This document shows positions 8,072-16,166 of a stretch of 34,273 nucleotides of DNA, in pieces (position 1 is the first letter of the stretch; every line of letters begins with the position of its first letter). The stretch comes from Paenibacillus cookii (GTDB lineage: Bacteria; Bacillota; Bacilli; Paenibacillales; Paenibacillaceae). The stretch lies in NCBI RefSeq assembly GCF_018333375.1, contig NZ_BORW01000045.1, positions 1 to 34,273 on the forward strand. Reading direction: 5' to 3'. Made by a program: the position numbers and the translations under genes. Under the pieces are notes generated by a model. That model made no database searches. It was not told the origin of the DNA and saw only the letters and a list, made by a program, of their open reading frames with translations.

Positions 8072-8767
8072 TATGGTCTTTTGTTCGATAATCCGCTTGC
8101 TAAGGGCGTGAATCAAAATTTGTTGCTTAGGCTCGTCCGGATCCGCGCTTCGCAAATTCACCGCATAAATCAGAGGCGTACCCGGGATCGAAGGGTGATA
8201 ATACATCTCAACAGAAAACCCTCCCAACTTGGCTTTGTCCATATTGGAGGCTGCCAAGGCGAGTTCGACGGCTTTTGTTTCGGAAAACGAGGGGTGCATG
8301 GGGCGGTTCAGCGTCCTTTTCTTCAGATCGCGATAGATTCTGCCCTCGACGCGCAGAACGACGCCCCGTTCGTTCATTTGAACAACCAGCCCGTCGTTCC
8401 AGACCGGCGTTTTGTAGAGAAGGTGTTGCAGCCTGACTTGGATCGTATCGTCGGAAAGCCGGTTGACTTCGGTCGCCTTCATGTCGGTTCTTGCGTTGCT
8501 CAAGCCGTAGACGGCCTTGTTTTGATTCAAAAACTCATAGGCGATCCACTGGGGCGAATGTTTCGACGGTTTTGACAGGTTTCCCGCAAGCAGGGAGGGA
8601 GTGTTGGCTTTTGGATCCCAATGGACCGTGAGCGTATCGCCGCTTTCTTTTTTTAGTCTGTGCAGCGCTCTTTTTGCGTCTTTGGGCACCTCTTCGGAAG
8701 CCGCCAAAGCGATGGCGGGCGATGAAAAAACGAGCGTCCCCATCAACAACAGCAAGAAAAGCCTCAT
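8063..8767 (-). pseudogene. Propeptide (FTP/PepSY) part of a thermolysin-like protease, cut off by the intron
   Basis: A 234-aa secreted protein with a signal peptide (LFLLLLMGTLVFSSPAIALA) and the layout of the M4 metalloprotease propeptide: an FTP domain (about 60-130, VRLQHLLYKTPVWND) and a PepSY-like region (SETKAVELALAAS to LIYAVNL). It ends at KRIIEQKTIIE, where bacillolysin precursors continue (KxNTIEH-like) into the mature enzyme. The last three codons and stop lie inside group II intron sequence, so the reading frame was cut or capped by the intron, and no HExxH catalytic domain is present in the window. The real start is the ATG at 8767, with AAAGGAG just upstream; an earlier ATG at 8791 has no ribosome binding site. 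A free-standing FTP/PepSY inhibitor-like protein is possible. Confidence 0.65.
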
Positions 8768-8992
8768 GGATTCAACTCCTTTGTATACCAATAGGCGTTA
8801 TGGATATTTTTGGCTTAAAACCAGGCTATTATTCACCGAAGCACCGGATTATAGCTTTGGTTTTTTGTGTTTTCCCAAGGTTTTGTGCCTCGTTTCACGC
8901 TTCTTCCGTGTAATCGGGTTGTAAATGGCATATAACAATCATTTAATAGTCTATAAAATAGTGATATACTAGGAGCAGGTAATCATTCATCC

Positions 8993-9051
8993 AGAAAAGG
9001 TGTTGACCAGGTCGCACTCTGACTTGCCGTGAGAGCGCCTACATCTTTTCT
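8993..9051 (+). promoter_or_regulatory. Structured leader RNA upstream of mqo
   Basis: An 11-bp outer stem AGAAAAGGTGT (8993-9003) pairs with ACATCTTTTCT (9041-9051), one G-U pair included. Inside it GCACTCT (9014-9020) pairs with AGAGCGC (9032-9038) apart from one mismatch. A possible -10 (TATACT, 8965-8970) lies upstream and the mqo start 30 bases downstream. It has no T run of its own. I do not recognise a known riboswitch class. Confidence 0.45.
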
Positions 9052-9080
9052 CCAAATATTAGCGTATAAGGGCGGTAAAC

Positions 9081-10580
9081 ATGAGCAACAGACAAACCGA
9101 AACAGACGTTATTTTAATTGGTGCCGGAATCATGAGTGCGACTTTGGGAACATTGCTGAAGGAATTAGTGCCGTACTGGGACATTAAGGTGTTCGAGAAG
9201 CTGGCCAGCCCGGGAGAAGAAAGCTCCAACGAATGGAATAATGCGGGAACGGGGCACGCCGCGCTGTGCGAGCTGAACTACACGACCGAAAAACCGGACG
9301 GATCTATAGATATTAGCAAAGCCATAAAAGTAAACGAGCAGTTTCAAGTCTCCATGCAGTTCTGGTCCTATCTGGTGAACAGCAAGCTGATCCGCAACCC
9401 GCAAGATTTTATCATGCCGTTGCCTCATATGAGTCTGGTGCAAGGGGAGCAAAACGTAGCGTTTTTGAAAAAGCGCTTTGAAGCCATGTCCAAAAATCCG
9501 TTGTTCCAGGGCATGCAATACTCGGATAATCCGAAAAAATTGATGGAATGGATTCCGCTGATCATGAAGGAACGGGCATCGAACGAACCGATGGCGGCGA
9601 CCAAAATGGACTCCGGAACGGACGTGAACTTTGGCGCTTTAACGCGCATGCTGTTCGACCATTTGAAAAGGAAAGACGTGGAAATCCGTTACAAACATCA
9701 CGTTGACGATATTAAACGCGCCGGAGACGGCAAATGGGAACTGAAAGTGCGGAACGACCGCGGCGAAGTCGAACGCTATAAGGCCAAATTCGTTTTTATC
9801 GGCGGCGGGGGAGGAAGCCTTCCTTTGCTTCAAAAATCGGGCATTCCGGAAGGAAAACATATCGGCGGCTTCCCGATCAGCGGCCTGTTCATGGTGTGCA
9901 ACAATCCGGAGGTCGTCGCGCAGCACCATGCCAAAGTGTACGGCAAAGCCAAGGTCGGCGCGCCTCCGATGTCGGTGCCGCATCTGGACACGAGATTCAT
10001 CGATCATAAAAAATCGCTTCTTTTCGGACCGTTTGCAGGGTTTTCGCCGAAGTTCCTGAAGACGGGTTCCATGTTCGATTTGATCGGCTCGGTCAAACCG
10101 GACAACATCTTAACGATGCTCGCGGCAGGCGCCAAAAACCTGTCGTTGACCAAATACCTGATCCAGCAAGTGTTGTTGTCGAAAGAAAAACGGATGGAAG
10201 AGCTGCGGGAGTTCATCCCGAACGCCAAAAGCGAAGACTGGGACCTGCTGGTGGCGGGCCAACGCGTGCAGGTCATCAAAGATACGGTCGATGGCGGCAA
10301 AGGCACGCTTCAGTTCGGTACGGAGGTAGTCAGCGCCGCCGATGGATCGATCGCCGCATTGCTTGGCGCTTCTCCGGGTGCGTCTACCGCCGTTTCCGTC
10401 ATGCTTGAGGTCATCGAAAAATGCTTCCCGGACCAGCTCAAAGCATGGCAGCCGAAAATCAAGGAAATGATCCCTTCCTACGGATTGTCGCTGGTGGATA
10501 ACCCTGAACTGATCCGCGAAATTCATGAATCGACCACGCGGGCGCTGGGCCTGAACAGCGAACTGCAAACCATCGTGTAG
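9081..10580 (+). CDS. mqo: Malate:quinone oxidoreductase
   Basis: Peripheral membrane flavoenzyme that oxidises malate to oxaloacetate and passes electrons to quinone, replacing or adding to malate dehydrogenase in the TCA cycle. The 499-aa length is normal for Mqo. The N-terminal FAD-binding motif is DVILIGAGIMSATLGTLL, followed by the family signature EWNNAGTGHAALCELNYT. The C-terminal part has GTEVVSAADGSIAALLGASPGAS, also typical. The start has AAGGGCGG 6 bases upstream. It is a single gene with a structured leader and a terminator-like hairpin after it. Confidence 0.95.
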   Translation: MSNRQTETDVILIGAGIMSATLGTLLKELVPYWDIKVFEKLASPGEESSNEWNNAGTGHAALCELNYTTEKPDGSIDISKAIKVNEQFQVSMQFWSYLVNSKLIRNPQDFIMPLPHMSLVQGEQNVAFLKKRFEAMSKNPLFQGMQYSDNPKKLMEWIPLIMKERASNEPMAATKMDSGTDVNFGALTRMLFDHLKRKDVEIRYKHHVDDIKRAGDGKWELKVRNDRGEVERYKAKFVFIGGGGGSLPLLQKSGIPEGKHIGGFPISGLFMVCNNPEVVAQHHAKVYGKAKVGAPPMSVPHLDTRFIDHKKSLLFGPFAGFSPKFLKTGSMFDLIGSVKPDNILTMLAAGAKNLSLTKYLIQQVLLSKEKRMEELREFIPNAKSEDWDLLVAGQRVQVIKDTVDGGKGTLQFGTEVVSAADGSIAALLGASPGASTAVSVMLEVIEKCFPDQLKAWQPKIKEMIPSYGLSLVDNPELIREIHESTTRALGLNSELQTIV

Positions 10581-10598
10581 CCGATATATAGATGATTC

Positions 10599-10645
10599 AA
10601 ACGGGCCTTCGTCCAAAGCCTCACGGGACGGGGGCCGTTTTGTTT
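10599..10645 (+). terminator. Probable terminator of mqo
   Basis: AAACGG(G)CC pairs with GGCCGTTT across a 20-plus-base loop, followed by TGTTT. The stem has one bulge. Confidence 0.6.
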
Positions 10646-10768
10646 GGCCGGTCTGCCGCTTGCTCGAAGCACGGTTTTGCCGAAAACGGTATAATAAAGA
10701 GCAGAAGTGGACATTTAAAAAGCGATGGGACAATAGGATCATACATGCCTCAAACATAAGGAGAGTTT

Positions 10769-12232
10769 ATGGAAAATCATAAAAAAGCAGGATGGAACTT
10801 CGACAATAGCTATGCCCGGCTGCCGGAAACCTTTTTTTCGCGGATCGAGCCGACTCCGGTGCGTGCGCCGCAGCTGGCCATTCTGAATCGCCCGTTGGCG
10901 GAGTCCCTCGGGCTCGACGTTCAGGCGCTGCAAAGCGAAGGCGGCGCAGCGGTATTAGCCGGGAATCAAGTACCGGAAGGGGCCGCGCCTATTGCGCAAG
11001 CTTACGCAGGGCATCAATTCGGACATTTTAACATGCTGGGGGACGGGAGAGCCGTGCTGCTTGGGGAACAGATTTCCCCCAATGGCAAGAGGGTGGACAT
11101 CCAGCTGAAGGGTTCGGGCAGAACGCCATACTCGCGGGGAGGCGACGGGCGTGCAGCGCTTGGACCGATGCTGCGCGAATACATCATCAGCGAAGCCATG
11201 CACGCGCTGGGCATTCCGACCACCCGCAGCCTGGCCGTCGCCGCGACGGGGCAGCCCACCATCCGCGAAAGCGAATTGCCCGGTGCGGTTCTAACGCGCG
11301 TCGCTTCCAGCCATATCCGCGTCGGAACTTTTCAGTACGCGGCGCATTTCGCTACGATCGAGGATCTGCGCAGCCTTGCCGACTATACCATCAGCCGCCA
11401 CTATCCGGACATCGAAGCGGGAGGGGACCGGTACCTTGCGCTGCTTGAGGAAGTCATCAAACGCCAGGCTTCGCTGATCGCCAAATGGCAGCTTGTCGGC
11501 TTTATCCACGGCGTCATGAATACCGACAATATGGCCATTAGCGGCGAAACGATCGATTACGGCCCTTGCGCCTTCATGGATGCCTATGATCCGGCGACGG
11601 TGTTCAGCTCCATCGATACGCAAGGCCGGTACGCCTACGGCAATCAGCCGCCGATCGCCGGCTGGAATCTGGCGCGATTCGCCGAAACGCTGCTGCCGCT
11701 TTTACACGATGATCCGGAGCAGGCCGTCAAGCTGGCCCAGGACAAAATATCCGGTTTTAAGGATGTGTACGAAGGGTACTGGCTTCAGGGCATGAGAGCC
11801 AAGCTCGGGCTGTTGAACGAAGAAGAAGAGGATAAGGAACTGATCGGCGACCTTCTGGATCTCATGGAACAGCATCATGCCGATTATACGAACACCTTCC
11901 GCGCGTTAACTTTGGATACCCTGAAGGGTATGGATCTGTTTCAATCTTCCGAGTTTGGGGCGTGGCATAAGCGTTGGAAAGCGCGGCTCGGCAGACAGCA
12001 GGAGGGGGAAGTTTCCTCGAAGGAGCTGATGCGAGGCAGCAACCCGGCCGTCATTCCAAGGAATCACCGGGTGGAGGAGGCGCTGGAAGCCGCAACGGAG
12101 GATGAAGACTTCAGCGTAATGGAACAGCTTCTTGAGGTGTTGTCGAACCCGTATGCGTATTCTGCGGAACAGGATGAATACTGTATCGTGCCTAATACGA
12201 TCACGCCTTACCGGACGTATTGCGGCACGTGA
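10769..12232 (+). CDS. selO: SelO/YdiU-type protein adenylyltransferase
   Basis: Pseudokinase-fold enzyme that transfers AMP from ATP to hydroxyl side chains of proteins (known for the E. coli and human members), linked to redox stress. The 487-aa protein is full length. It carries the family signatures AYAGHQFGHFNMLGDGRA near the N-terminus, KGSGRTPYSRGGDGRA, and the catalytic/metal segment MNTDNMAISGETIDYGP. The C-terminus ends in TYCGT, with a cysteine where the human protein carries selenocysteine. AAGGAGAG precedes the ATG. It stands alone between two terminators, downstream of mqo on the same strand. Confidence 0.93.
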   Translation: MENHKKAGWNFDNSYARLPETFFSRIEPTPVRAPQLAILNRPLAESLGLDVQALQSEGGAAVLAGNQVPEGAAPIAQAYAGHQFGHFNMLGDGRAVLLGEQISPNGKRVDIQLKGSGRTPYSRGGDGRAALGPMLREYIISEAMHALGIPTTRSLAVAATGQPTIRESELPGAVLTRVASSHIRVGTFQYAAHFATIEDLRSLADYTISRHYPDIEAGGDRYLALLEEVIKRQASLIAKWQLVGFIHGVMNTDNMAISGETIDYGPCAFMDAYDPATVFSSIDTQGRYAYGNQPPIAGWNLARFAETLLPLLHDDPEQAVKLAQDKISGFKDVYEGYWLQGMRAKLGLLNEEEEDKELIGDLLDLMEQHHADYTNTFRALTLDTLKGMDLFQSSEFGAWHKRWKARLGRQQEGEVSSKELMRGSNPAVIPRNHRVEEALEAATEDEDFSVMEQLLEVLSNPYAYSAEQDEYCIVPNTITPYRTYCGT

Positions 12233-12237
12233 TCAAG

Positions 12238-12280
12238 CGGCCTTTTTCCCTGCATTTTGGGGAGGAAGGCCGTTTTGTTT
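12238..12280 (+). terminator. Terminator of selO
   Basis: CGGCCTT (12238-12244) pairs with AAGGCCG (12266-12272), followed by TTTTGTTTT. Confidence 0.8.
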
Positions 12281-12400
12281 TGCTTGCAGCCCTTTTACAT
12301 ATCTTTTCCATGTCGTAATACTTCCGCCCTGTTTGCCCTCCGAGGAATATGCGATGATGGATGCATCAAAGGTTCGAGGCCATGGGGCTTTGAAGCTTTG

Positions 12401-12471
12401 ATCCTCAGGCTATTGCGGTCCTTCCTTCTCTTTCAAATTGGCGAATTAGGGCCGCGGCTTTCCTGAAGGAT
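12401..12471 (+). ncRNA. Structured leader element, copy 1
   Basis: Hairpin with lower stem ATCCTCAGG (12401-12409) / CCTGAAGGAT (12462-12471, one bulged A), an asymmetric internal loop CTATTG / CGGCTTT, and upper stem CGGTCC (12416-12421) / GGGCCG (12449-12454), capped by a pyrimidine-rich 27-base loop starting TTCCTTCT. The 3' arm contains GAAGGA, placed 8 bases before an ATG. It repeats 88 bases later as copy 2 with compensating stem changes. I do not recognise the family. Confidence 0.65.
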
Positions 12472-12478
12472 TTCCGGC

Positions 12479-12523
12479 ATGAAAGGAGGCATCCAGGCTA
12501 TTGTATTCCTTCCTTCTTTTTGA
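12479..12523 (+). CDS. Possible upstream peptide between the two hairpins
   Basis: ATG 8 bases after GAAGGA opens a 14-codon frame, MKGGIQAIVFLPSF, whose stop lies in the loop of copy 2. Its codons run through the 5' arm of copy 2, so translation would pull that hairpin open and free the ribosome binding site of the main gene. It may equally be a remnant of a duplicated gene start. Confidence 0.3.
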   Translation: MKGGIQAIVFLPSF

Positions 12524-12556
12524 CTTAAACCACATTAGGGATACGGCTTTCCTGGA
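12492..12556 (+). ncRNA. Structured leader element, copy 2, covering the ribosome binding site
   Basis: Lower stem TCCAGG (12492-12497) / CCTGGA (12551-12556), the same internal loop CTATTG / CGGCTTT as copy 1, and upper stem TATTCC (12504-12509) / GGGATA (12538-12543). Relative to copy 1 three upper pairs changed on both sides (C-G to T-A, G-C to A-T, G-C to T-A), so the fold is kept. Most of the GGAG (12554-12557) used by the next gene is paired. Confidence 0.65.
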
Positions 12557-12565
12557 GTCTTGATT

Positions 12566-14668
12566 ATGATAAACACCATTTATTTGAGAAGAGCAAGCAA
12601 AGTGATCGTAAACCGGAGGCAAAATCCGGAGCCGGTGTCCAAAACGCATTTGGCGACGGCCTTGAAAAATATCGCGCAGCTTGGATTTACGTTTTCGCCT
12701 CCGCTGATGCACGCCGTACGTACGATGTCCCAAGAGGAGTTTGCCTCGTTTTACGACGGTCTGGTGGCCGACCTCAAAGTGATGGTAGGCGCTCATGTCC
12801 CATACACCCCGATGTATCCCGACTTCCCGGTGCAGGTCATGGAGGAAACGGACGCCGAGCTGTACTTGAATGCCGTCTATCATTACCTGACGCTGAACCT
12901 GCCGGAGGGCGAACCTGCGGACAGACCGCCTTTGCCGGATGAGGCCGCCCTGAAAGTCATCGACCTGGGAAGCAAAGCGGAGTTTAACGCGACGATTCGC
13001 CGGCTGATCCAAGCCAAGGGTTCGATTTCGGAGACGGATCAAAAAGATATCGATGCCGCGATCGAATATGCGGAGCCGCATGAATTGGATGACCTCCTTC
13101 CTGACGAGATTCCGTTTAAAGAAAATGCAGGATTCGTGGCGGCTTCCCTCATAAAGCATGACAAGGCCAACCTGCATCTCATCGGGAAATACTTCAAAAC
13201 CGCGACCGATGTCCTTCGCCTGGCTGCGGCTTGGTCGGACGGCGACGTGAGCCTGGCGCAGGCGACGCGTTTCCGTAAATTCAAACGCCGCGAGAGACGG
13301 CTGCTGCTGGGGCTGCTGGAACAATGCGGCGGCCAGATTGCGGAGGATATGCTTCGGTATAAGGAGCGCTGGGTTCGCCTCGGCGAAATTTTGCATCCGT
13401 CGGAATACGGGGCCCGTTTCAAGCGCTGCGGGGAAGCTTTTGATATTTTGCGGAACGACAAGCCATTAACGACCTGGGGGGGAAGCGTCGAGCTTGCCTT
13501 TCAATATCGCAACGTCTGGACGTTGATCGATCTGTTGACGCGGCGTCCGGGCGAATTGGCCAGAAGATTGGATCATTTGCTGCGGTCGACCGAATACACC
13601 GATTATGTTGCGCTGGCGTTCGGCGAGGTTGCGGATCAGGTATCGACGCCCGTGCTGCTGCAGGTGAAAAAACATTTTGCCTGCCGCCATGAGCCTCGCG
13701 GGCTTCGCGTCTTTTTCCCGAAAGGCAACGCGGCCAAGGCCTATGCCATTCCAGACGAGCGCCCGGAGATTGACGCAGCGGTGTGCGAGGAAATCATGGC
13801 CTTATGCGAAAAGGCGCTGCTCAAGCGCTTCGCGGAGCTGCCTCCGCTGGGGAAAACCTACGTCGATGAGCGTTTGCGGCGCTACAACGTCCCATTCTCC
13901 CAAAGATCGGCAAGCAAAGCTTTGCGTACGATCGTTCGGGGGAGCCGCCTGCCGATGGGCGAGGGGGACACCGTTCGTTTTTTCACCTGGTGGAAAGAAG
14001 GAATGGTCGACGGCAAGCCGACGGGCCGCGTAGATATTGACCTGTCTGCGGTGATGTATGATCGCGACTGGAACTATGTGGAGCATATATCGTATACGAA
14101 CCTGCGCTCCTCCAAATACCGGGCCGTGCACAGCGGGGATATCGTGTCCGCCCCTCAGGGGGCGTGCGAGTTCATCGATCTCCATATCCCTTCGGTTGTT
14201 GACTATGGCGGACGGTATGTCGTGGCTTCCCTCCATTCCTATACGAGCCAACCGTATTGCGATTTGCCGGAGTGCTTCGCGGGGTGGATGATGCGCAAGA
14301 AACCGGGTTCCGGGGAGATTTTCGAACCGAAGACGGTTGCCAATAAAATCGATATTACCGCCGATACCCAAATTGCGATCCCCGTCATCTTAGATTTGGT
14401 GGAGCGCACGGTGATCTGGACCGATTTGTCCCTGACAAGATATCCGCATTACGTCAACAACGTCGAGGGGAACCAAAAAGGAATGGTCTTGATGGGCAAA
14501 GCGATGACTAAGCTCCGAAAACCCGATCTGTACGATTTGTTCATGCTTCATGCCAAAGCAAGAGGGGAGCTCGTGGACACCCCGGAACAGGCTGAGGCTG
14601 TGTTTTCGGTGGAACATGGGGTCACGCCGTACGATATCGAGCTTATCATGGCCGAGTATATGGCGTGA
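12566..14668 (+). CDS. Large cytoplasmic protein with C-terminal TerD-like domain
   Basis: A 700-aa protein with no signal or membrane segment. The C-terminal part (about 489-640) resembles the TerD stress-protein fold (VDIDLSAVMYDRDW, HSGDIVSAPQGACEFIDL, SYTSQPYCDLPECFAGWM). The long helical N-terminal part (about 1-480) recalls the MXAN_6230/SCO0854 family of large TerD-associated proteins. TerD domains bind calcium and occur in tellurite- and phage-resistance clusters; the role of this fusion is not established. The start is the ATG at 12566, 8 bases after GGAG; an in-frame TTG at 12560 has no fitting ribosome binding site. The leader holds two tandem hairpins that hide the ribosome binding site, suggesting translational control. 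No other ter genes are adjacent. Confidence 0.7.
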   Translation: MINTIYLRRASKVIVNRRQNPEPVSKTHLATALKNIAQLGFTFSPPLMHAVRTMSQEEFASFYDGLVADLKVMVGAHVPYTPMYPDFPVQVMEETDAELYLNAVYHYLTLNLPEGEPADRPPLPDEAALKVIDLGSKAEFNATIRRLIQAKGSISETDQKDIDAAIEYAEPHELDDLLPDEIPFKENAGFVAASLIKHDKANLHLIGKYFKTATDVLRLAAAWSDGDVSLAQATRFRKFKRRERRLLLGLLEQCGGQIAEDMLRYKERWVRLGEILHPSEYGARFKRCGEAFDILRNDKPLTTWGGSVELAFQYRNVWTLIDLLTRRPGELARRLDHLLRSTEYTDYVALAFGEVADQVSTPVLLQVKKHFACRHEPRGLRVFFPKGNAAKAYAIPDERPEIDAAVCEEIMALCEKALLKRFAELPPLGKTYVDERLRRYNVPFSQRSASKALRTIVRGSRLPMGEGDTVRFFTWWKEGMVDGKPTGRVDIDLSAVMYDRDWNYVEHISYTNLRSSKYRAVHSGDIVSAPQGACEFIDLHIPSVVDYGGRYVVASLHSYTSQPYCDLPECFAGWMMRKKPGSGEIFEPKTVANKIDITADTQIAIPVILDLVERTVIWTDLSLTRYPHYVNNVEGNQKGMVLMGKAMTKLRKPDLYDLFMLHAKARGELVDTPEQAEAVFSVEHGVTPYDIELIMAEYMA

Positions 14669-14691
14669 GTCTTTCATGGATCAAAATTAGG

Positions 14692-14714
14692 GCAGCCTTG
14701 CACTGCTTTTTTTA
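14692..14714 (+). terminator. Probable terminator of the TerD-like gene
   Basis: Short stem GCAG/CTGC with a 7-base loop followed by TTTTTTTATT, 24 bases after the stop. Confidence 0.55.
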
Positions 14715-14741
14715 TTGTGGGCATGGGTTGACTTGATTGTT

Positions 14742-15302
14742 TCAGTACTCTCGTTTTTTGATGATCTCCAGGCTTTGTTCCAGCCATTTCACATAGCTTT
14801 CTTCCCTGGAAATAGCTTTGGTCAGAACGAAATAATGACCCAGCTGATCCGCATCGATTTCTAGGGGATGCTGCTCTCCGAAAATTTGTTGATATTGCTC
14901 CCGCAAGTAAGCTAATTTGGCGGACCTTATATTAAATTGATTGCGAAACAAAGCCTCCACCTTATCTTTAGGAATATGCTTGATGAAATACAATTTCAAT
15001 ATAAAAACATCTTTTTCGGTTTCGATCGTTTCGTCGGGCACCACCAGCCATTGTTCCAGTTCCTTTTTTCCCTCCGAAGTCAGCCGATGCATTTTTCTCT
15101 CCAGCTTTTCCCCGGACATCTCTATATATTGACTGATTAAATTTTCGCTTAATAGCTTCTTTAACTCGATATAAATCTGGCTGTGCTTGGCACTCCAGAA
15201 TTGTCCGATTTCCTCTTTGAACTCTCCCGTAATGTCGTAGCCGCTCATATCTTTTTTGCTTAACAGCCCCAGGATCGCATGTTTTAAAATTCGTTTTCCC
15301 AT
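14742..15302 (-). CDS. padR: PadR-family transcriptional repressor of padC
   Basis: Phenolic-acid-responsive repressor. The 186-aa protein has the PadR winged-helix domain at the N-terminus (KHAILGLLSKKDMSGYDI, FWSAKHSQIYIELKKL, LTSEGKKELEQWL) and a C-terminal helical dimerisation domain ending in KWLEQSLEIIKKREY. It is divergent from padC, whose promoter carries ATGT-N8-ACAT sites matching the known PadR operator, so padC is the clear target. GGAGTG precedes the ATG. In characterised systems free phenolic acids such as p-coumarate or ferulate release PadR from DNA. Confidence 0.9.
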   Translation of the reverse strand: MGKRILKHAILGLLSKKDMSGYDITGEFKEEIGQFWSAKHSQIYIELKKLLSENLISQYIEMSGEKLERKMHRLTSEGKKELEQWLVVPDETIETEKDVFILKLYFIKHIPKDKVEALFRNQFNIRSAKLAYLREQYQQIFGEQHPLEIDADQLGHYFVLTKAISREESYVKWLEQSLEIIKKREY

Positions 15303-15333
15303 AAATGATCACTCCGATTTTGCGCAACTTCAT

Positions 15334-15362
15334 TTGACAATAGTATATCACAGGCATACAAT
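15334..15362 (+). promoter_or_regulatory. padC promoter
   Basis: TTGACA, 17-base spacer, TACAAT. The predicted start near 15369 falls within the first PadR operator. Confidence 0.75.
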
Positions 15363-15366
15363 AAAT

Positions 15367-15410
15367 ATGTAAACATTAACATGTTCAATATTACATGTTG
15401 TATGTTTCAT
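15367..15410. promoter_or_regulatory. Three phased PadR operator sites
   Basis: ATGT-N8-ACAT occurs at 15367-15382 and again at 15381-15396; a third copy, ATGT-N8-TCAT, is at 15395-15410. The starts are exactly 14 bases apart and neighbouring sites overlap by 2 bases. The array begins at the expected padC transcription start. Confidence 0.8.
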
Positions 15411-15469
15411 GATGATCTCGGATGCACTTCTGTTTATATGGGTGCACCATGTTGAAGGAGGACTTATGG

Positions 15470-15973
15470 ATGAAAAGCTTGGAGGATTTTTTGGGAAGCC
15501 ACATGATTTACACGTACGAAAACGGATGGGAGTACGAAATATATATTAAAAACGAAGACACGATCGATTACCGGATTCATAGCGGAATGGTCGGCGGCCG
15601 CTGGGTTCGCGATCAAAAGGTGAATATCGTAAAACTCGTGGACGGCGTATATAAGGTTTCCTGGACGGAACCTACAGGCACGGATGTATCGCTGAATTTC
15701 ATGCCGAATGATAAAAGAATGCACGGGGTCATCTTCTTCCCGAAATGGGTGCACGAACACCCCGAAATTACGGTCCGTTATCAGAACGATTTCATCGATT
15801 TGATGGAAGAATCCCGCGAAAAATACGAGACGTATCCCAAGTACGTGGTGCCCGAGTTTGCGGATATTACTTATATTGGAAATCCGGGGACGAATAATGA
15901 GAAAGTCGTTTCACAAGCTCCTTATGAGGGAATGACGGATGACATCCGTTCCGGAAAATTGAAGTTCGACTAA
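15470..15973 (+). CDS. padC: Phenolic acid decarboxylase
   Basis: Cytoplasmic cofactor-free enzyme that decarboxylates p-coumaric, ferulic and caffeic acid to vinyl phenols, a detoxification step for bacteria living on plant material. The 167-aa protein matches the family throughout: FLGSHMIYTYENGWEYEIYIKN, IDYRIHSGMVGGRWVRDQ, FFPKWVHEHPE, and a C-terminal FADITYIGNPG. The start is the ATG at 15470, 8 bases after AAGGAGG; upstream in-frame codons extend the frame but do not fit homologues. It is divergently arranged with padR and under its operators. Confidence 0.95.
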   Translation: MKSLEDFLGSHMIYTYENGWEYEIYIKNEDTIDYRIHSGMVGGRWVRDQKVNIVKLVDGVYKVSWTEPTGTDVSLNFMPNDKRMHGVIFFPKWVHEHPEITVRYQNDFIDLMEESREKYETYPKYVVPEFADITYIGNPGTNNEKVVSQAPYEGMTDDIRSGKLKFD

Positions 15974-16035
15974 ACCGCAAAAGCAATGGAAGCTCCATTT
16001 AGCCGTTTAAGAATGGGCCAATAATTGAGAAACAT

Positions 16036-16098
16036 AAAAACACCTTCGAGAGCCGGCCATGTCCAAACGATGTGGGGAACAATCTTGAAGGTGTTTTT
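16036..16098 (+). terminator. Terminator-like hairpin after padC
   Basis: AAAAACACCTTC pairs with GAAGGTGTTTTT around a loop of about 39 bases. The A and T tracts make it usable in both directions. Confidence 0.55.
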
Positions 16099-16112
16099 GT
16101 CGTTAAAATGCC

Positions 16113-16156
16113 CACAAGAAAGAACCCCCATCCCAAGCGGATGGAGGATTCTTGTG
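16113..16156 (-). terminator. Hairpin at the 3' end of the YdeI-like gene
   Basis: CACAAGAA/TTCTTGTG outer stem and CCATCC/GGATGG inner stem, 11 bases beyond the stop of the minus-strand gene. No long T run follows, so its role as terminator is tentative. Confidence 0.45.
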
Positions 16157-16166
16157 TTGGCGCGGG

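Noticed and set aside
10739..12232. selenocysteine in SelO
   Set aside because: The C-terminal position is an ordinary cysteine codon and no in-frame TGA or SECIS-like stem is involved.
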